Below, piece by piece: positions 44,585 through 53,039 of a stretch of DNA of 64,000 nucleotides. Each line of letters opens with the position of its first letter. The first letter of the stretch is position 1. The DNA is from DASUPK01 sp963774305 (lineage in GTDB: Bacteria; Actinomycetota; Thermoleophilia; Solirubrobacterales; 70-9): NCBI GenBank assembly GCA_963774305.1, contig CAVZEM010000011.1, forward strand, positions 248,001-312,000, read 5' to 3'. The notes under the pieces are model-generated. The model was not told the DNA's origin, ran no database searches, and saw only the letters and a list, made by a program, of their open reading frames with translations. Both the position numbers and the translations under genes were made by a program.

Positions 44585-45202
44585 TCACAGGGCGTGCGCG
44601 AGCGTCAGGGCGACGACCCTCCGCGCGCCTGCCCCGCGGAGGGCCTCGGCGCAGGCCTCGAGCGTCGCGCCGGTCGTCCAGACGTCGTCGACCAGGAGCA
44701 CGTGCGGGGGAACCGGCCCCGCGATCCAGACCCGGGGCGGGTCGGTGAGCCTCTCCCGGCGCCCCCGGCCCACCTGACGGCGCCCGCATCCTCGCCGCAG
44801 GCACCGATCGAGCGGCAACCCGGCCCGCTCCGCCGTCGCAATGGCGATCTCCTCGGCCGGGTCGAAGCCGCGCCAGCGCCACCGCCAGGGACCGGCCGGG
44901 ACCGGGACCACCGCGCCGGCGAGCTCGTGCGGCGGCAGGGCTCGCAGCATCGCCGTCGCGGCCACGCCTGCCAGCGACAGCCTGCGGGCGAACTTGAGAC
45001 CGTGCACGAGCCTGCGAGCGGGACCGTCGAACGGCGATGCCGCGACTGCGAGATCGATGCCCGGCGGCCCGGGCTCGATCACTCGCGGCGCGGTCGCGAG
45101 ATCGTCGTGGCAGCGCGGACACAGCACCGCGTCCAGCGACGTCTGAGACCCGCAAGCCGCACACAGCGGCGGGGCCACCAGCGAGACGATGCGCTCTACC
45201 AA
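44585..45202 (-). CDS. comF: ComF-family phosphoribosyltransferase-like protein
   Basis: The 205-residue protein has an N-terminal zinc finger 'LCAACGSQTSLDAVLCPRCH' and a C-terminal phosphoribosyltransferase domain with PRPP motif 'VLLVDDVWTTGATLEACAEA'. ComF proteins participate in DNA uptake or nucleotide handling; no other competence gene lies nearby except the ComEA-like HhH segment in the large gene. Start is uncertain: TTG 45202 gives a normal length, and a frame to 45331 would overlap the start of the divergent gene. It is followed by the lipase, hpf and secA. Confidence 0.85.
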   Translation of the reverse strand: MVERIVSLVAPPLCAACGSQTSLDAVLCPRCHDDLATAPRVIEPGPPGIDLAVAASPFDGPARRLVHGLKFARRLSLAGVAATAMLRALPPHELAGAVVPVPAGPWRWRWRGFDPAEEIAIATAERAGLPLDRCLRRGCGRRQVGRGRRERLTDPPRVWIAGPVPPHVLLVDDVWTTGATLEACAEALRGAGARRVVALTLAHAL

Positions 45203-45314
45203 CGAGTCCGGGATCGGACAACCGTCCGCCCTCGAAGGTGACGAGAGGCACGCGGGGCGAAAGAAAGTAGATTCGGTCCGACAACACAGGAGGCTACGAC
45301 CGAGGGAGCTATCG

Positions 45315-45779
45315 ATGGGACGATTCGACATCAGCCCCGACGTGGCGGAGGAATGGCGCGGGAAGTATCGGGCCTCCGTCGAGCCTCACGTGGACGGTGA
45401 GGTCCTCGCAGTCGGCGCCTTTCGCCCGACCGGTGCCGGGACCAAGATGGCGATCAGCAAGACGCAGGTCGGGGCGCTCGCCTACGGCGCGGCGCACATG
45501 CTGGGCAAGAAAAAGGCCGGCGGCCTGCCGGGCCAGTTCGTTCTCGCCGTCACCCCCGACAAGCTCTACGCCTTCAAGTACAAGTCCGGCCGCAGCGGCA
45601 TCACGATCAAGGAGGAGTCCGCGTCCTGGGATCGCAGCGGCATCAAGGTCGGAACCGAGCGCCTGCAGACCACCACGCGGCTGACCCTCGAGTTCCCAGA
45701 TGGGCAGAAGGTCGTCTGCGACCAGGAGGGGCTTGGAGACAACCCCTGGGCGGATGACGTGATCGAGGAGCTCAGCTAG
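45315..45779 (+). CDS. conserved hypothetical cytosolic protein
   Basis: The 154-residue protein starts MGRFDISPDVAEEWRGKYRA after a good ribosome site (GAGGGAG, 5 bases). Strands such as 'GQFVLAVTPDKLYAFKYKSG' and 'WDRSGIKVGTERLQTTTRLT' resemble a bacterial PH-like fold, seen in small proteins of Actinobacteria, as inference. No catalytic motif and no signal. The end overlaps the convergent nucleotidyltransferase stop by 4 bases. Confidence 0.7.
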   Translation: MGRFDISPDVAEEWRGKYRASVEPHVDGEVLAVGAFRPTGAGTKMAISKTQVGALAYGAAHMLGKKKAGGLPGQFVLAVTPDKLYAFKYKSGRSGITIKEESASWDRSGIKVGTERLQTTTRLTLEFPDGQKVVCDQEGLGDNPWADDVIEELS

Positions 45780-46819
45780 CCAAGAGGCCTATCGGCCTCC
45801 ACCCCGTAGAGCCCGCCGACGACCAGCCCCCCGGCCGCGACCTCGGCACCGGGGAGCACGACGCAGTCCCGCAGCATCGCCCCGGCACCGAGGTGGCAGC
45901 CGTCGCCGACCACGACCGGGCCGTGGAGGTCCGCGCCGGTCCCGACGTGACAGCCCGAACCGATCAGCACCGGCGGCTTCACCTTGACACCGTCGAGGTT
46001 CGAGCCCTCGCCCGCGTAGACACCCTTCTTCACCGCAGGGGCCGGGGGCTCGATGCCTACGTCCCCCGCGAGCGCGTCGAGGTTGCCCTGGACGAACTCG
46101 CCGACCGAGCCGATGTCGTTCCAGTAGGCGTCGATCTCGTGTGAGAAGAACGCGGTGTCGCCGTCGAGCAGCGCGGGAAAGATGTCCATCGCCCAGTCGA
46201 CGAATCCAGGCGGCTGGTCGTCATCGCCGGCCGGGCTCTTGAAGCCAGGCGGCGGGAAGTGATCGAAGATCTCCCGCTTGAACATGTAGATGCCGCAGTT
46301 GGCGAGGTCAGAGAGCGCCTCCGCCGGTTCGGGCTTCTCCTGGAACCCCTGGATGCGGCCATCGTCGTCGGTGATCGCCACTCCGAACTGAGTCGTGTCG
46401 TCCACCCGCTTGGTGGCGATGGTGAGGATCGCGCCGCGCTCGACGTTGGCCTCGTGGGCCTCGCGCATGGCGCTCAGGTCGATATTGGTCAATGCATCCC
46501 CGGAGATGATCAGGAAGGAGTCCGTCTCGCTGAGGAAGTCGCGCACCTTGCCGACCCCGCCGGCCGTGCCGAGCGGCTCCGGCTCCTCGCTGTAGGTGAT
46601 CCGGAGGCCGAAGGAGGAGCCGTCGCCGAGCACCGCTCGGATCTGCTCCGGCAGATAGGAGAGGTTCGTGACGACGTCCTCGAAACCATGCTTCCCCAGC
46701 AGCTCTGCGATCCAGGCGACGATGGGCCGGTTCAGGACCGGCGCCACCGGCTTCGGCATCACGTGGGTGAGCGGCCGCAGCCGCGTGCCCAACCCCGCCG
46801 CCAGGATCATCGCCCTCAT
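45776..46819 (-). CDS. NDP-sugar pyrophosphorylase (mannose-1-phosphate guanylyltransferase-like)
   Basis: The 347-residue protein has the nucleotidyltransferase signature 'MILAAGLGTRLRPLTHVMPK', 'EPEPLGTAGGVGKVRDFL', metal Asp in 'IISGDALTNIDL' and 'GFQEKPEPAE', followed by a left-handed beta-helix C-terminus ('GSGCHVGTGADLHGPVVVGD'). It makes nucleotide-activated sugars from sugar-1-phosphates; whether mannose or glucose cannot be fixed. A second enzyme of the same architecture lies at 52047-53039. The intradiol dioxygenase gene is upstream on the same strand. Confidence 0.9.
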   Translation of the reverse strand: MRAMILAAGLGTRLRPLTHVMPKPVAPVLNRPIVAWIAELLGKHGFEDVVTNLSYLPEQIRAVLGDGSSFGLRITYSEEPEPLGTAGGVGKVRDFLSETDSFLIISGDALTNIDLSAMREAHEANVERGAILTIATKRVDDTTQFGVAITDDDGRIQGFQEKPEPAEALSDLANCGIYMFKREIFDHFPPPGFKSPAGDDDQPPGFVDWAMDIFPALLDGDTAFFSHEIDAYWNDIGSVGEFVQGNLDALAGDVGIEPPAPAVKKGVYAGEGSNLDGVKVKPPVLIGSGCHVGTGADLHGPVVVGDGCHLGAGAMLRDCVVLPGAEVAAGGLVVGGLYGVEADRPLG

Positions 46820-46834
46820 GAGGGCGACAGGTTC

Positions 46835-47611
46835 TCAGACCGCGGCCGGAGTTGCCTTCGGGTTGACGCCCAGAACGATCGTCCCGACGAAGTCCGATGA
46901 GGCGCTGCCCTTGAGGCTGACCTCGGCGCTCGACCCGCCTGCCTGGGAGTAGATGCCGTCCGAGGAGTTGTGGGTCCGCTGCGCGGTGTCCGAGCTGTAC
47001 GGCGCCAGCGCGTAGACGCTCGAATTCGCGGGCTCGGCGAAGAAAAGCTGCCCGGTGTGGGAGACGTGGCCGCCCCGCAGGGTCACGCCCCTCGCCTTGC
47101 CGCCGATATGGACCTTGAGGTGGATGTGCGTGGCACGCCCCGTGTAATGCCCGGGATAGACGGTCTTGATCGTGGCGTAGCCCTTCCTGTTGGTGAGCTG
47201 GACACCGCGGAGGTAGGTCTGGCCGGAGGTCCCATTTGACGCCTCATCCGAGTAGAGCCCGCCCGCGTCGCAGTGCCAGATGTCAACGGCGGCGCCGTGT
47301 ATCGGGGCGCAGCGTTTGACGTCGACGACCCTGAGCTTGAGGGTGAGCGGCACGCCGGGCCTCCCCTCGGTGATGTCCTTGCGGATTCGGTCGAGAGCCA
47401 CGTAGAAGGGCCCCTCCGTCACCTCCGGCGTGAGCTTGCAGGACCTCGCAGCGGTGGCCGCGGTGACCTCATCCGGGTCCTCGGCGAGGCTCGAGATGAC
47501 CTTCCCTGCTCCGCCGCCGAGCACGACGGCAGATCCGGCGGCGCCGGCGATGCCAAGCGTCTGGCGGCGGGTCAGGCGCCGGTCGTGCTGGATTGGCTGC
47601 TTTTCTGACAT
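46835..47611 (-). CDS. Tat-exported intradiol ring-cleavage dioxygenase
   Basis: The 258-residue protein has a twin-arginine signal 'RRLTRRQTLGIAGAAGSAVV' and an intradiol dioxygenase domain: 'GPFYVALDRIRKDITEGRPG', 'AAVDIWHCDAGGLYS' (Tyr ligand) and 'VYPGHYTGRATHIHLKVH' (Tyr, His, His ligands). All four Fe(III) ligands appear present. It would cleave catechol-type rings between the hydroxyls, probably outside the cell, for example in lignin- or humic-derived phenols. The export of such an enzyme is uncommon but known for actinobacterial members. Confidence 0.9.
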   Translation of the reverse strand: MSEKQPIQHDRRLTRRQTLGIAGAAGSAVVLGGGAGKVISSLAEDPDEVTAATAARSCKLTPEVTEGPFYVALDRIRKDITEGRPGVPLTLKLRVVDVKRCAPIHGAAVDIWHCDAGGLYSDEASNGTSGQTYLRGVQLTNRKGYATIKTVYPGHYTGRATHIHLKVHIGGKARGVTLRGGHVSHTGQLFFAEPANSSVYALAPYSSDTAQRTHNSSDGIYSQAGGSSAEVSLKGSASSDFVGTIVLGVNPKATPAAV

Positions 47612-47655
47612 CGACCGGAGAACACGAGGCCCACCCGGAAGTCACGCGCTCTTAT

Positions 47656-48999
47656 CTATTTCTTCTTCTTCCGCTTCTTCTTGTGCTTCTTGCACTTGTT
47701 GTGCTTCTTGTGCTTCTTCGCGTCCGCCGCGTGCTTCTTGCGCTTGCGGTGCCTGCACTTCTTGCCCTTCTTGCCCGGCGGGCACTTGTTGCACTTGGTC
47801 GGGCTGGAGGGGCAGACCGAGGCGCCGCCACCGGAACCGACGATCTTGTCCACGGCGTCGCCGTCAGTTACGTAGAGGTTGCAGCTCGAGTCCTCACCGA
47901 ACGACTGGGGAGAATTGAGCGCTCCCGGTGCGCTCTCCGCGCGATCAGCACTCGCGAACGGGATCCCCAATTGAATCGAGCGCAACTCGCCCTCGCAGAG
48001 GTCGGCGTACAGGTAGCGCCCCGCGAGCTCCGGGATCTGGGTACCCCGGTAGACGAAGCCGCCCATGATCGCGCAGCCGAAAGCGGCGTCGCCTCCGGGG
48101 TCGCTGTGCGGATAGGCGAACACAGGAGGCGTCGTGCCCGGGCAGGCCCCTACAAAACCCTCGCAGCCAGGCCAGCCGAAATTGGCGCCGCGATCGTTGC
48201 CGGCCGAGGCCGGGGCCAGGTCAACCTCCTCCCAGGTGCCCTCGCCCACGTCGCCGATGATCAGGTCGCCTGTCAGGCGGTCGAACGAGAACCGCCACGG
48301 ATTGCGGAAGCCGGAGGCCCAGATCTCGGGCCGGGCCGACCCTGAGGCCGCATAGGGATTCTTCGCCGGGATCGAGTATGCGCCGGGCTTCGACCCGTGC
48401 GGATCGATGCGGAGCAGCTTCCCGTTCAGCAGGGTCAGGTTCGGGGCGGTCGAGCCGCCGGTGCCTCCGTCGCCCACCGAGATATAGAGCAGGCCGTCGG
48501 GCCCGAACTGGAGCTGTCCCCCGTTGTGATTGCTTGCCGAGGCGCTCGGCCGCGAGATCGTCAGAAGGGGGCGCCGGCTGGCGCGGCTGGCGACGTTGGG
48601 GTCGGAGCCGACGTGGAACTCGTCTACGTGCCCCTCCCCCAGGGTCCCGCCCGAATTCGTGCCGTCTCCCGTGTAGAAGACGTAGAAGAGTCCGTTGCTC
48701 GCATAGTGCGGGTCAAACGCCATCGAGAGCAGCCCGCGCTCGCCGGTCTCGGTGGTCAGGTCGTGGATGTCGAGGAACTGACTCGTAACTCCGTCGTGGA
48801 CCACCTCGATATAGCCGGCGCGCTCGACGACAAACAACCGCGGGTTCCCCGGCGGGGCGGTGATGAAGATGGGATCGTTGAACGTTCCCACCGGCTGGAG
48901 GTCGACTGCGTCGGCGTGCCCGGCGGTCGCCAAAGCGGCGATCAGGCACCCCATTACAAGGGCGATCCGCATCCTCACTGGCATCCCGCCGGACATCAT
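47656..48999 (-). CDS. secreted glucose/sorbosone dehydrogenase-like beta-propeller protein
   Basis: The 447-residue protein has a signal (ending ATAGHADA), then the GSDH-type six-blade propeller: 'PIFITAPPGNPRLFVVERAG', 'ERGLLSMAFDPHYASNGLFY', 'HNGGQLQFGPDGLLYISVGD', 'GFRNPWRFSFDRLTGDLIIG' and 'GWPGCEGFVG'. Members bind PQQ and calcium and oxidise sugars, but not all are active. The C-terminal 70 residues are Cys/Lys/His-rich ('PPGKKGKKCRHRKRKKH'), giving a strongly basic tail like those of other secreted proteins here. Start: the N-terminal has several ATGs; MPVRMRIALVMG is an alternative. Confidence 0.87.
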   Translation of the reverse strand: MMSGGMPVRMRIALVMGCLIAALATAGHADAVDLQPVGTFNDPIFITAPPGNPRLFVVERAGYIEVVHDGVTSQFLDIHDLTTETGERGLLSMAFDPHYASNGLFYVFYTGDGTNSGGTLGEGHVDEFHVGSDPNVASRASRRPLLTISRPSASASNHNGGQLQFGPDGLLYISVGDGGTGGSTAPNLTLLNGKLLRIDPHGSKPGAYSIPAKNPYAASGSARPEIWASGFRNPWRFSFDRLTGDLIIGDVGEGTWEEVDLAPASAGNDRGANFGWPGCEGFVGACPGTTPPVFAYPHSDPGGDAAFGCAIMGGFVYRGTQIPELAGRYLYADLCEGELRSIQLGIPFASADRAESAPGALNSPQSFGEDSSCNLYVTDGDAVDKIVGSGGGASVCPSSPTKCNKCPPGKKGKKCRHRKRKKHAADAKKHKKHNKCKKHKKKRKKKK

Positions 49000-49009
49000 C
49001 CCCCTTTTT

Positions 49010-49030
49010 GCCGCGCCTTCTACGCGCGGC
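49010..49030 (-). terminator. hairpin after ahcY
   Basis: GCCGCGC (49010-49016) and GCGCGGC (49024-49030) form a perfect 7-bp stem around a 7-base loop, 9 bases past the ahcY stop and before the next minus-strand gene. On the minus strand it is followed by an A-run rather than T-run. Confidence 0.5.
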
Positions 49031-49039
49031 TAGACGAAC

Positions 49040-50521
49040 CTAGTAGCGGTAGTGGTCGCTCTTGTACGGTCCCCCGACCGGCACGCCGATGTAGGCGGCC
49101 TGCTCGGGGCTCAGCTCGGTGAGCTCAACGCCGAGGGCGTCGAGGTGAAGACGGGCGACCTTCTCGTCCAGATGCTTGGGAAGCACGTGGACCTCCTTGC
49201 CGTACGCCTCCGCCTTGCCGTAGAGCTCGACCTGCGCGATCACCTGGTTCGTGAACGAGTTCGACATCACGAAGCTCGGATGGCCGGTGGCGTTGCCGAG
49301 GTTGAGCAGGCGGCCCTCGGAGAGCACGATGATCGAGTGGCCGTCGGGGAAGCGCCACTCATCGACCTGCGGCTTGATGTTGATCCGCTCGACGCCCTCG
49401 AGCTGCTCCAGGCCGGCCATGTCGATCTCATTGTCGAAGTGGCCGATGTTGCCGACGATCGCCTGGTGCTTCATCGCGGTCATGTGATCGGTCGTGATCA
49501 CGTCCTTGTTCCCGGTGGCGGTGACGAAGACGTCGGCCTCGGGGAGAACGCTCTCCAATGAGCGGACCTCGTATCCCTGCATCGCCGCCTGCAGCGCACA
49601 GATCGGGTCGATCTCGGTGACGATGACGCGGGCGCCCTGGCCGCGCAGCGACTCGGCGCAGCCCTTGCCGACGTCGCCGAAACCGCAGATCACCGCTGTC
49701 TTGCCGCCGATCATCACGTCGGTCGCGCGATTGATGCCGTCGATCAGGCTGTGGCGACAGCCGTAGATGTTGTCGAACTTCGACTTGGTGACCGAGTCGT
49801 TGACGTTGATCGCCGGGAACAGCAGCGTCCCGTTCGCCTGGCGCTCGTAGAGGCGGACGACCCCGGTGGTCGTCTCCTCGGTGACGCCCTTGATCCCCTC
49901 CGCCATCTTCGTGAATCGCTGCGGCTCGGAGGCCACGCTCCGGCGCAGGAGCTCGAGGATCACCTTCTCCTCCTCAGAGCCGGCGGTCTCGGGGCCCGGG
50001 ACGGCGCCCGCAGCCTCGTACTCGACCCCGAGATGGACGAGGAGCGTCGCGTCGCCGCCGTCGTCGAGCAGCATGTTGCAGCCGCTCTCGCCGTTGGGAC
50101 CGGGCTCGGGCCAGGTGAGCGCCTGGCTCGTGCACCACCAGTACTCCTCCAGGGTCTCGCCCTTCCAGGCGAAGACCGCAATGCCCTGCGGGTCGTCGGG
50201 GGTCCCGTCGGGGCCCACCGCGATCGCGGCGGCCGCGTGGTCCTGCGTCGAGAAGATGTTGCAGCTCGCCCAACGGACCTCCGCGCCGAGCGCGACCAGC
50301 GTCTCGATCAGCACCGCGGTCTGGATCGTCATGTGCAGGGATCCGGTGACCCGCGCGCCCCGCAGGGGCTTGGACTCGCCGAACTCCTCCCGCGTCGCCA
50401 TCAGGCCGGGCATCTCGTGCTCGGCGAGCCGGATCTCCTTGCGGCCGAACTCGGCCAGGGAGAGGTCGGCCACGCGGAAATCGAGGCCTTCGGAAGTCGG
50501 TGCGCTGGTGGCGGTGCTCAT
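49040..50521 (-). CDS. ahcY: S-adenosylhomocysteine hydrolase
   Basis: The 493-residue enzyme has the family motifs: 'FRVADLSLAEFGRKEIRLAE', 'NIFSTQDHAAAAI', 'AWKGETLEEYWWCTSQAL', the NAD-binding 'VICGFGDVGKGCAESLRGQG', 'VTEIDPICALQAAMQGYEV' and C-terminal 'GPYKSDHYRY', which completes the NAD site of the partner subunit. It hydrolyses S-adenosylhomocysteine to homocysteine and adenosine in the methyl cycle. Length indicates the bacterial form with the roughly 40-residue insertion. Divergent from arfB. Confidence 0.98.
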   Translation of the reverse strand: MSTATSAPTSEGLDFRVADLSLAEFGRKEIRLAEHEMPGLMATREEFGESKPLRGARVTGSLHMTIQTAVLIETLVALGAEVRWASCNIFSTQDHAAAAIAVGPDGTPDDPQGIAVFAWKGETLEEYWWCTSQALTWPEPGPNGESGCNMLLDDGGDATLLVHLGVEYEAAGAVPGPETAGSEEEKVILELLRRSVASEPQRFTKMAEGIKGVTEETTTGVVRLYERQANGTLLFPAINVNDSVTKSKFDNIYGCRHSLIDGINRATDVMIGGKTAVICGFGDVGKGCAESLRGQGARVIVTEIDPICALQAAMQGYEVRSLESVLPEADVFVTATGNKDVITTDHMTAMKHQAIVGNIGHFDNEIDMAGLEQLEGVERINIKPQVDEWRFPDGHSIIVLSEGRLLNLGNATGHPSFVMSNSFTNQVIAQVELYGKAEAYGKEVHVLPKHLDEKVARLHLDALGVELTELSPEQAAYIGVPVGGPYKSDHYRY

Positions 50522-50607
50522 GCGGTTGCAGGGCTCCTGAGTCGAGATTTGAGGATGTCGAAGGCTACAGACGCCGGTCGGACCTCGGTGCGGGCTACGG
50601 TCCAGGC

Positions 50608-51015
50608 ATGGACGGCATCCAGGTTGCAGAGGGTACGGTGATCCCGCTCGAGGAGATTCACCTGCGCGCGAGCCGCTCCTCGGGACCGGGCGGCCAGCAC
50701 GCCAACGTGACGGCCTCGCGGATCGAGGCCATCTTCGACGTGGACGCCTCCGAGGCGCTCGACGAGCAGCAGCGCGCCATGCTCAGGCGCAAGCTCGGCG
50801 ATCGCGTCACGGCCGTCGCCCAGGACGCCCGGAGCCAGGCGCGAAACCGCGAGCTGGCCCTGGAGCGACTGCGGGAGAAGATCGCCGAGGGCCTGCGGCG
50901 CCCCAAGCCCCGCCGGGCGACCAGGCCGTCGCGCGCCGCCCGCGAACGGCGCCTCGATCAGAAGCGGAGGACCTCCCAGCGAAAGGCGCAGAGACGGCCG
51001 CCGATCGACGACTAG
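50608..51015 (+). CDS. arfB: ArfB-like peptidyl-tRNA hydrolase (ribosome rescue)
   Basis: The 135-residue protein has the GGQ hydrolysis motif 'SSGPGGQHANVTASRIEA' near the N-terminus and a basic C-terminal tail (Arg/Lys-rich, 'RRLDQKRRTSQRKAQRR') that enters the empty mRNA channel. It lacks stop-codon recognition domains of RF1/RF2. The family releases stalled nascent chains when trans-translation is unavailable. tmRNA and SmpB are also encoded in this window. Start: ATG 50608 (MDGIQVAEGT). Convergent with the PGI/PMI gene. Confidence 0.9.
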   Translation: MDGIQVAEGTVIPLEEIHLRASRSSGPGGQHANVTASRIEAIFDVDASEALDEQQRAMLRRKLGDRVTAVAQDARSQARNRELALERLREKIAEGLRRPKPRRATRPSRAARERRLDQKRRTSQRKAQRRPPIDD

Positions 51016-51054
51016 CGGACCGATGAGTCCGGGCGCCCGTGCCGAGTGACACAG

Positions 51055-52050
51055 CTAGGGCCGGCCCATCTCCTTCTTGAAGCCCGCGAGAACGTCGACC
51101 GCCAGCGGATCCACCCCTCGGGCGTTGGCGAGCTCGATCGCGAGCAGGTCGCCGAGCATCACGGTGTGCAGGACGCGCTCGGTGCGCGTCTCGCCCTCGG
51201 TCTCCAGGTTGATCACCGCCGCGGCGTAGGGCTCGATCGCCTTGGCGGTGAGCTCGAAGCGCTTGCGCTCTCGCGGGTGCTGGTCGCGATCCTCGAGGAA
51301 CACGGCAGCGAACCGGCCGTCGGAGCCGGACCAGCCCTCGATCTCGTTGTGGTCGGCCTCCGGAAGGACTGAGGAGAAGGCGGGGAGCTTGGCGTTCTCG
51401 TTGATCTGGCACTTCCAACGGTAGGCAACCGAGGCCGTCAGGTCGCTCCCGTAGACGATGAGGGGCGTGTCGCCGATCTGGCCCGCGAGGTCGCGCGCAC
51501 GGGTCTCGGCCGCGCCGAAGGCCTCCCCCAGATGGGACGCGGCGGCGTCGATCTCCGTGTGCAGCCGGGGTGCCGCCAGCGACAGCGCCGCCAGCTCGGC
51601 GGCGACGCAGAACATGTACCCCACCGCTGCCCGGGGCTGAAGGCCGGCCGGGAGCCCGATCACCGGGACGCTGTCGGCACGCGCGGCTTCGGCGAGCTCT
51701 CCCCCCGTCGTCGCGACGAGGCGCTGCGCGCCGAGCGCCTCCGCGGCCGCGTAGCAGGCGAGGGTCTCCTCGGTGTTGCCCGAATAGCTCGAGCAGAGCA
51801 CCGCCGAGCCGGCCGGCGCCCAGGCGGGCAGCTCATAGCCGCGCGAAACAAGCATCGGCTTGGTGAGCCGGTCGGAGAGCGCCGCGACCGCGAGGTCGCC
51901 GCCGATCGCCGATCCGCCCATGCCGCAGACGAAGGCCGCCGGCGCCTCCATCGTGGCCGCGCGGGCGGTCTCGATCCGCCAGAGCGCGTCGCGAAGGTGA
52001 TCCGGCATCGCCCGGACCGCGTCCAGCATGTCGCCCCCGATCACGTTCAC
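51055..52050 (-). CDS. bifunctional phosphoglucose/phosphomannose isomerase
   Basis: The 331-residue protein has two SIS domains: 'AAFVCGMGGSAIGGDLAVAA' and 'VLCSSYSGNTEETLACYAAA', plus the C-terminal 'LPEADHNEIEGWSGSDGRFA' signature of the archaeal-type bifunctional PGI/PMI family. It interconverts fructose-6-phosphate with glucose- and mannose-6-phosphate, feeding the downstream GDP-mannose-type route. It is the last gene of a five-gene minus-strand operon; its ATG overlaps the stop of the nucleotidyltransferase by 4 bases. Confidence 0.92.
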   Translation of the reverse strand: MNVIGGDMLDAVRAMPDHLRDALWRIETARAATMEAPAAFVCGMGGSAIGGDLAVAALSDRLTKPMLVSRGYELPAWAPAGSAVLCSSYSGNTEETLACYAAAEALGAQRLVATTGGELAEAARADSVPVIGLPAGLQPRAAVGYMFCVAAELAALSLAAPRLHTEIDAAASHLGEAFGAAETRARDLAGQIGDTPLIVYGSDLTASVAYRWKCQINENAKLPAFSSVLPEADHNEIEGWSGSDGRFAAVFLEDRDQHPRERKRFELTAKAIEPYAAAVINLETEGETRTERVLHTVMLGDLLAIELANARGVDPLAVDVLAGFKKEMGRP

Positions 52051-53039
52051 TTGCTCACCTCCCTGCTCGCCGCCCCCACCCGCTCGCCCTCGCCGATCAC
52101 GGCGCCCTCGAGCTCGGCACCGGACTCGACGGTCACACCGGAGCTCAGGATGCTGTTCGCGACGACCGCCCCCGCCTCGACGACGCAGCGGTCCAGCAGC
52201 ACCGAGCGCTCGATCACGGCGCCGTCACCGACGTGGGAGCCACGCCCGACCACGCATGGCGACCTGAGCTCCGCGCCTTCCGAGACCTCGCACCCCTCCC
52301 CCACCATCATCGGCTCATCGAGATCGCCCAGCACCGTCTCGACGCGCCCCTCGAGGATGTCCCAGTTCGCCTCCAGGTAGCGGTCTGGCGTCCCGATGTC
52401 GATCCAGTAGCCCTCCAGGCGGATCCCGTAGAGGCCCTCCCCGATCAGGCTCGGGAAGACCTCGCGCTCGATCGAGACCGCCCGATCCGGCGGGATTTGA
52501 TCGAGAACCGAGCGTTCCAGCAGATAGGCGCCGGCGTTGATCTCGTCGGTGTCGATCTGGTCCGGCTCGGGCTTTTCGAGGAACTCCGTGATCTCGCCGT
52601 CCTCGTGGCGGTGCACCAGGCCGTAGCCGGTTGGATCCTGCACCGGGTAGAGCGCGATCGTCGCCCGTGCACCCGTCCTGTCGTGCTGCTCGATCTGCGC
52701 CGTCAGATCCAGGTCGCAGAGGATGTCCCCGTTCAGGACCAGAAACCGCTCGGCGAGCATGTCCTCGGCGAAACGGATCGCGCCCGCGGTGCCGCGGGCA
52801 TCGGGCTCCTCGGCAAAGCGGATCCGGACGCCGAGCTCCAGTTCGGCGAGCGCGCCGCGTATCCCCTCGGCCAGGTGGCCGCAGGAGACGATCACATCGT
52901 CGACGCCATGACGGGCGAGCCAGTCGATCACGTAGGCGATGTGCGGCCGGCCGGCCAGCGGAAGCACGGGCTTCGCGACCGTGTAGGTGAGCGGCCGCAG
53001 GCGGGTGCCCTCGCCGCCCGCCAGGAGGAGAGCCTGCAT
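52047..53039 (-). CDS. mannose-1-phosphate guanylyltransferase-like NDP-sugar pyrophosphorylase
   Basis: The 330-residue protein has 'ALLLAGGEGTRLRPLTYTVA', 'DARGTAGAIRFAEDM', 'LVLNGDILCDLD' (metal Asp), 'EFLEKPEPDQ' and a C-terminal left-handed beta-helix ('VVGRGSHVGDGAVIERSVLL'). It activates a hexose-1-phosphate as NDP-sugar. The ATG overlaps the UDP-glucose dehydrogenase stop by one base (TGATG). Paralogous in architecture to 45776-46819. Context with PGI/PMI suggests mannose as substrate, by inference. Confidence 0.92.
   Translation of the reverse strand: MQALLLAGGEGTRLRPLTYTVAKPVLPLAGRPHIAYVIDWLARHGVDDVIVSCGHLAEGIRGALAELELGVRIRFAEEPDARGTAGAIRFAEDMLAERFLVLNGDILCDLDLTAQIEQHDRTGARATIALYPVQDPTGYGLVHRHEDGEITEFLEKPEPDQIDTDEINAGAYLLERSVLDQIPPDRAVSIEREVFPSLIGEGLYGIRLEGYWIDIGTPDRYLEANWDILEGRVETVLGDLDEPMMVGEGCEVSEGAELRSPCVVGRGSHVGDGAVIERSVLLDRCVVEAGAVVANSILSSGVTVESGAELEGAVIGEGERVGAASREVSK

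Noticed and set aside
50522..50560. SAH riboswitch upstream of ahcY: the minus-strand text before the start contains AGGAGCCCTGCAACCG, like one arm of the SAH riboswitch.
   Set aside because: The matching 3' half (a GGGCTC-like partner and the internal motif) is not found nearby, and the segment runs straight into the start codon; it is best read as a ribosome site.
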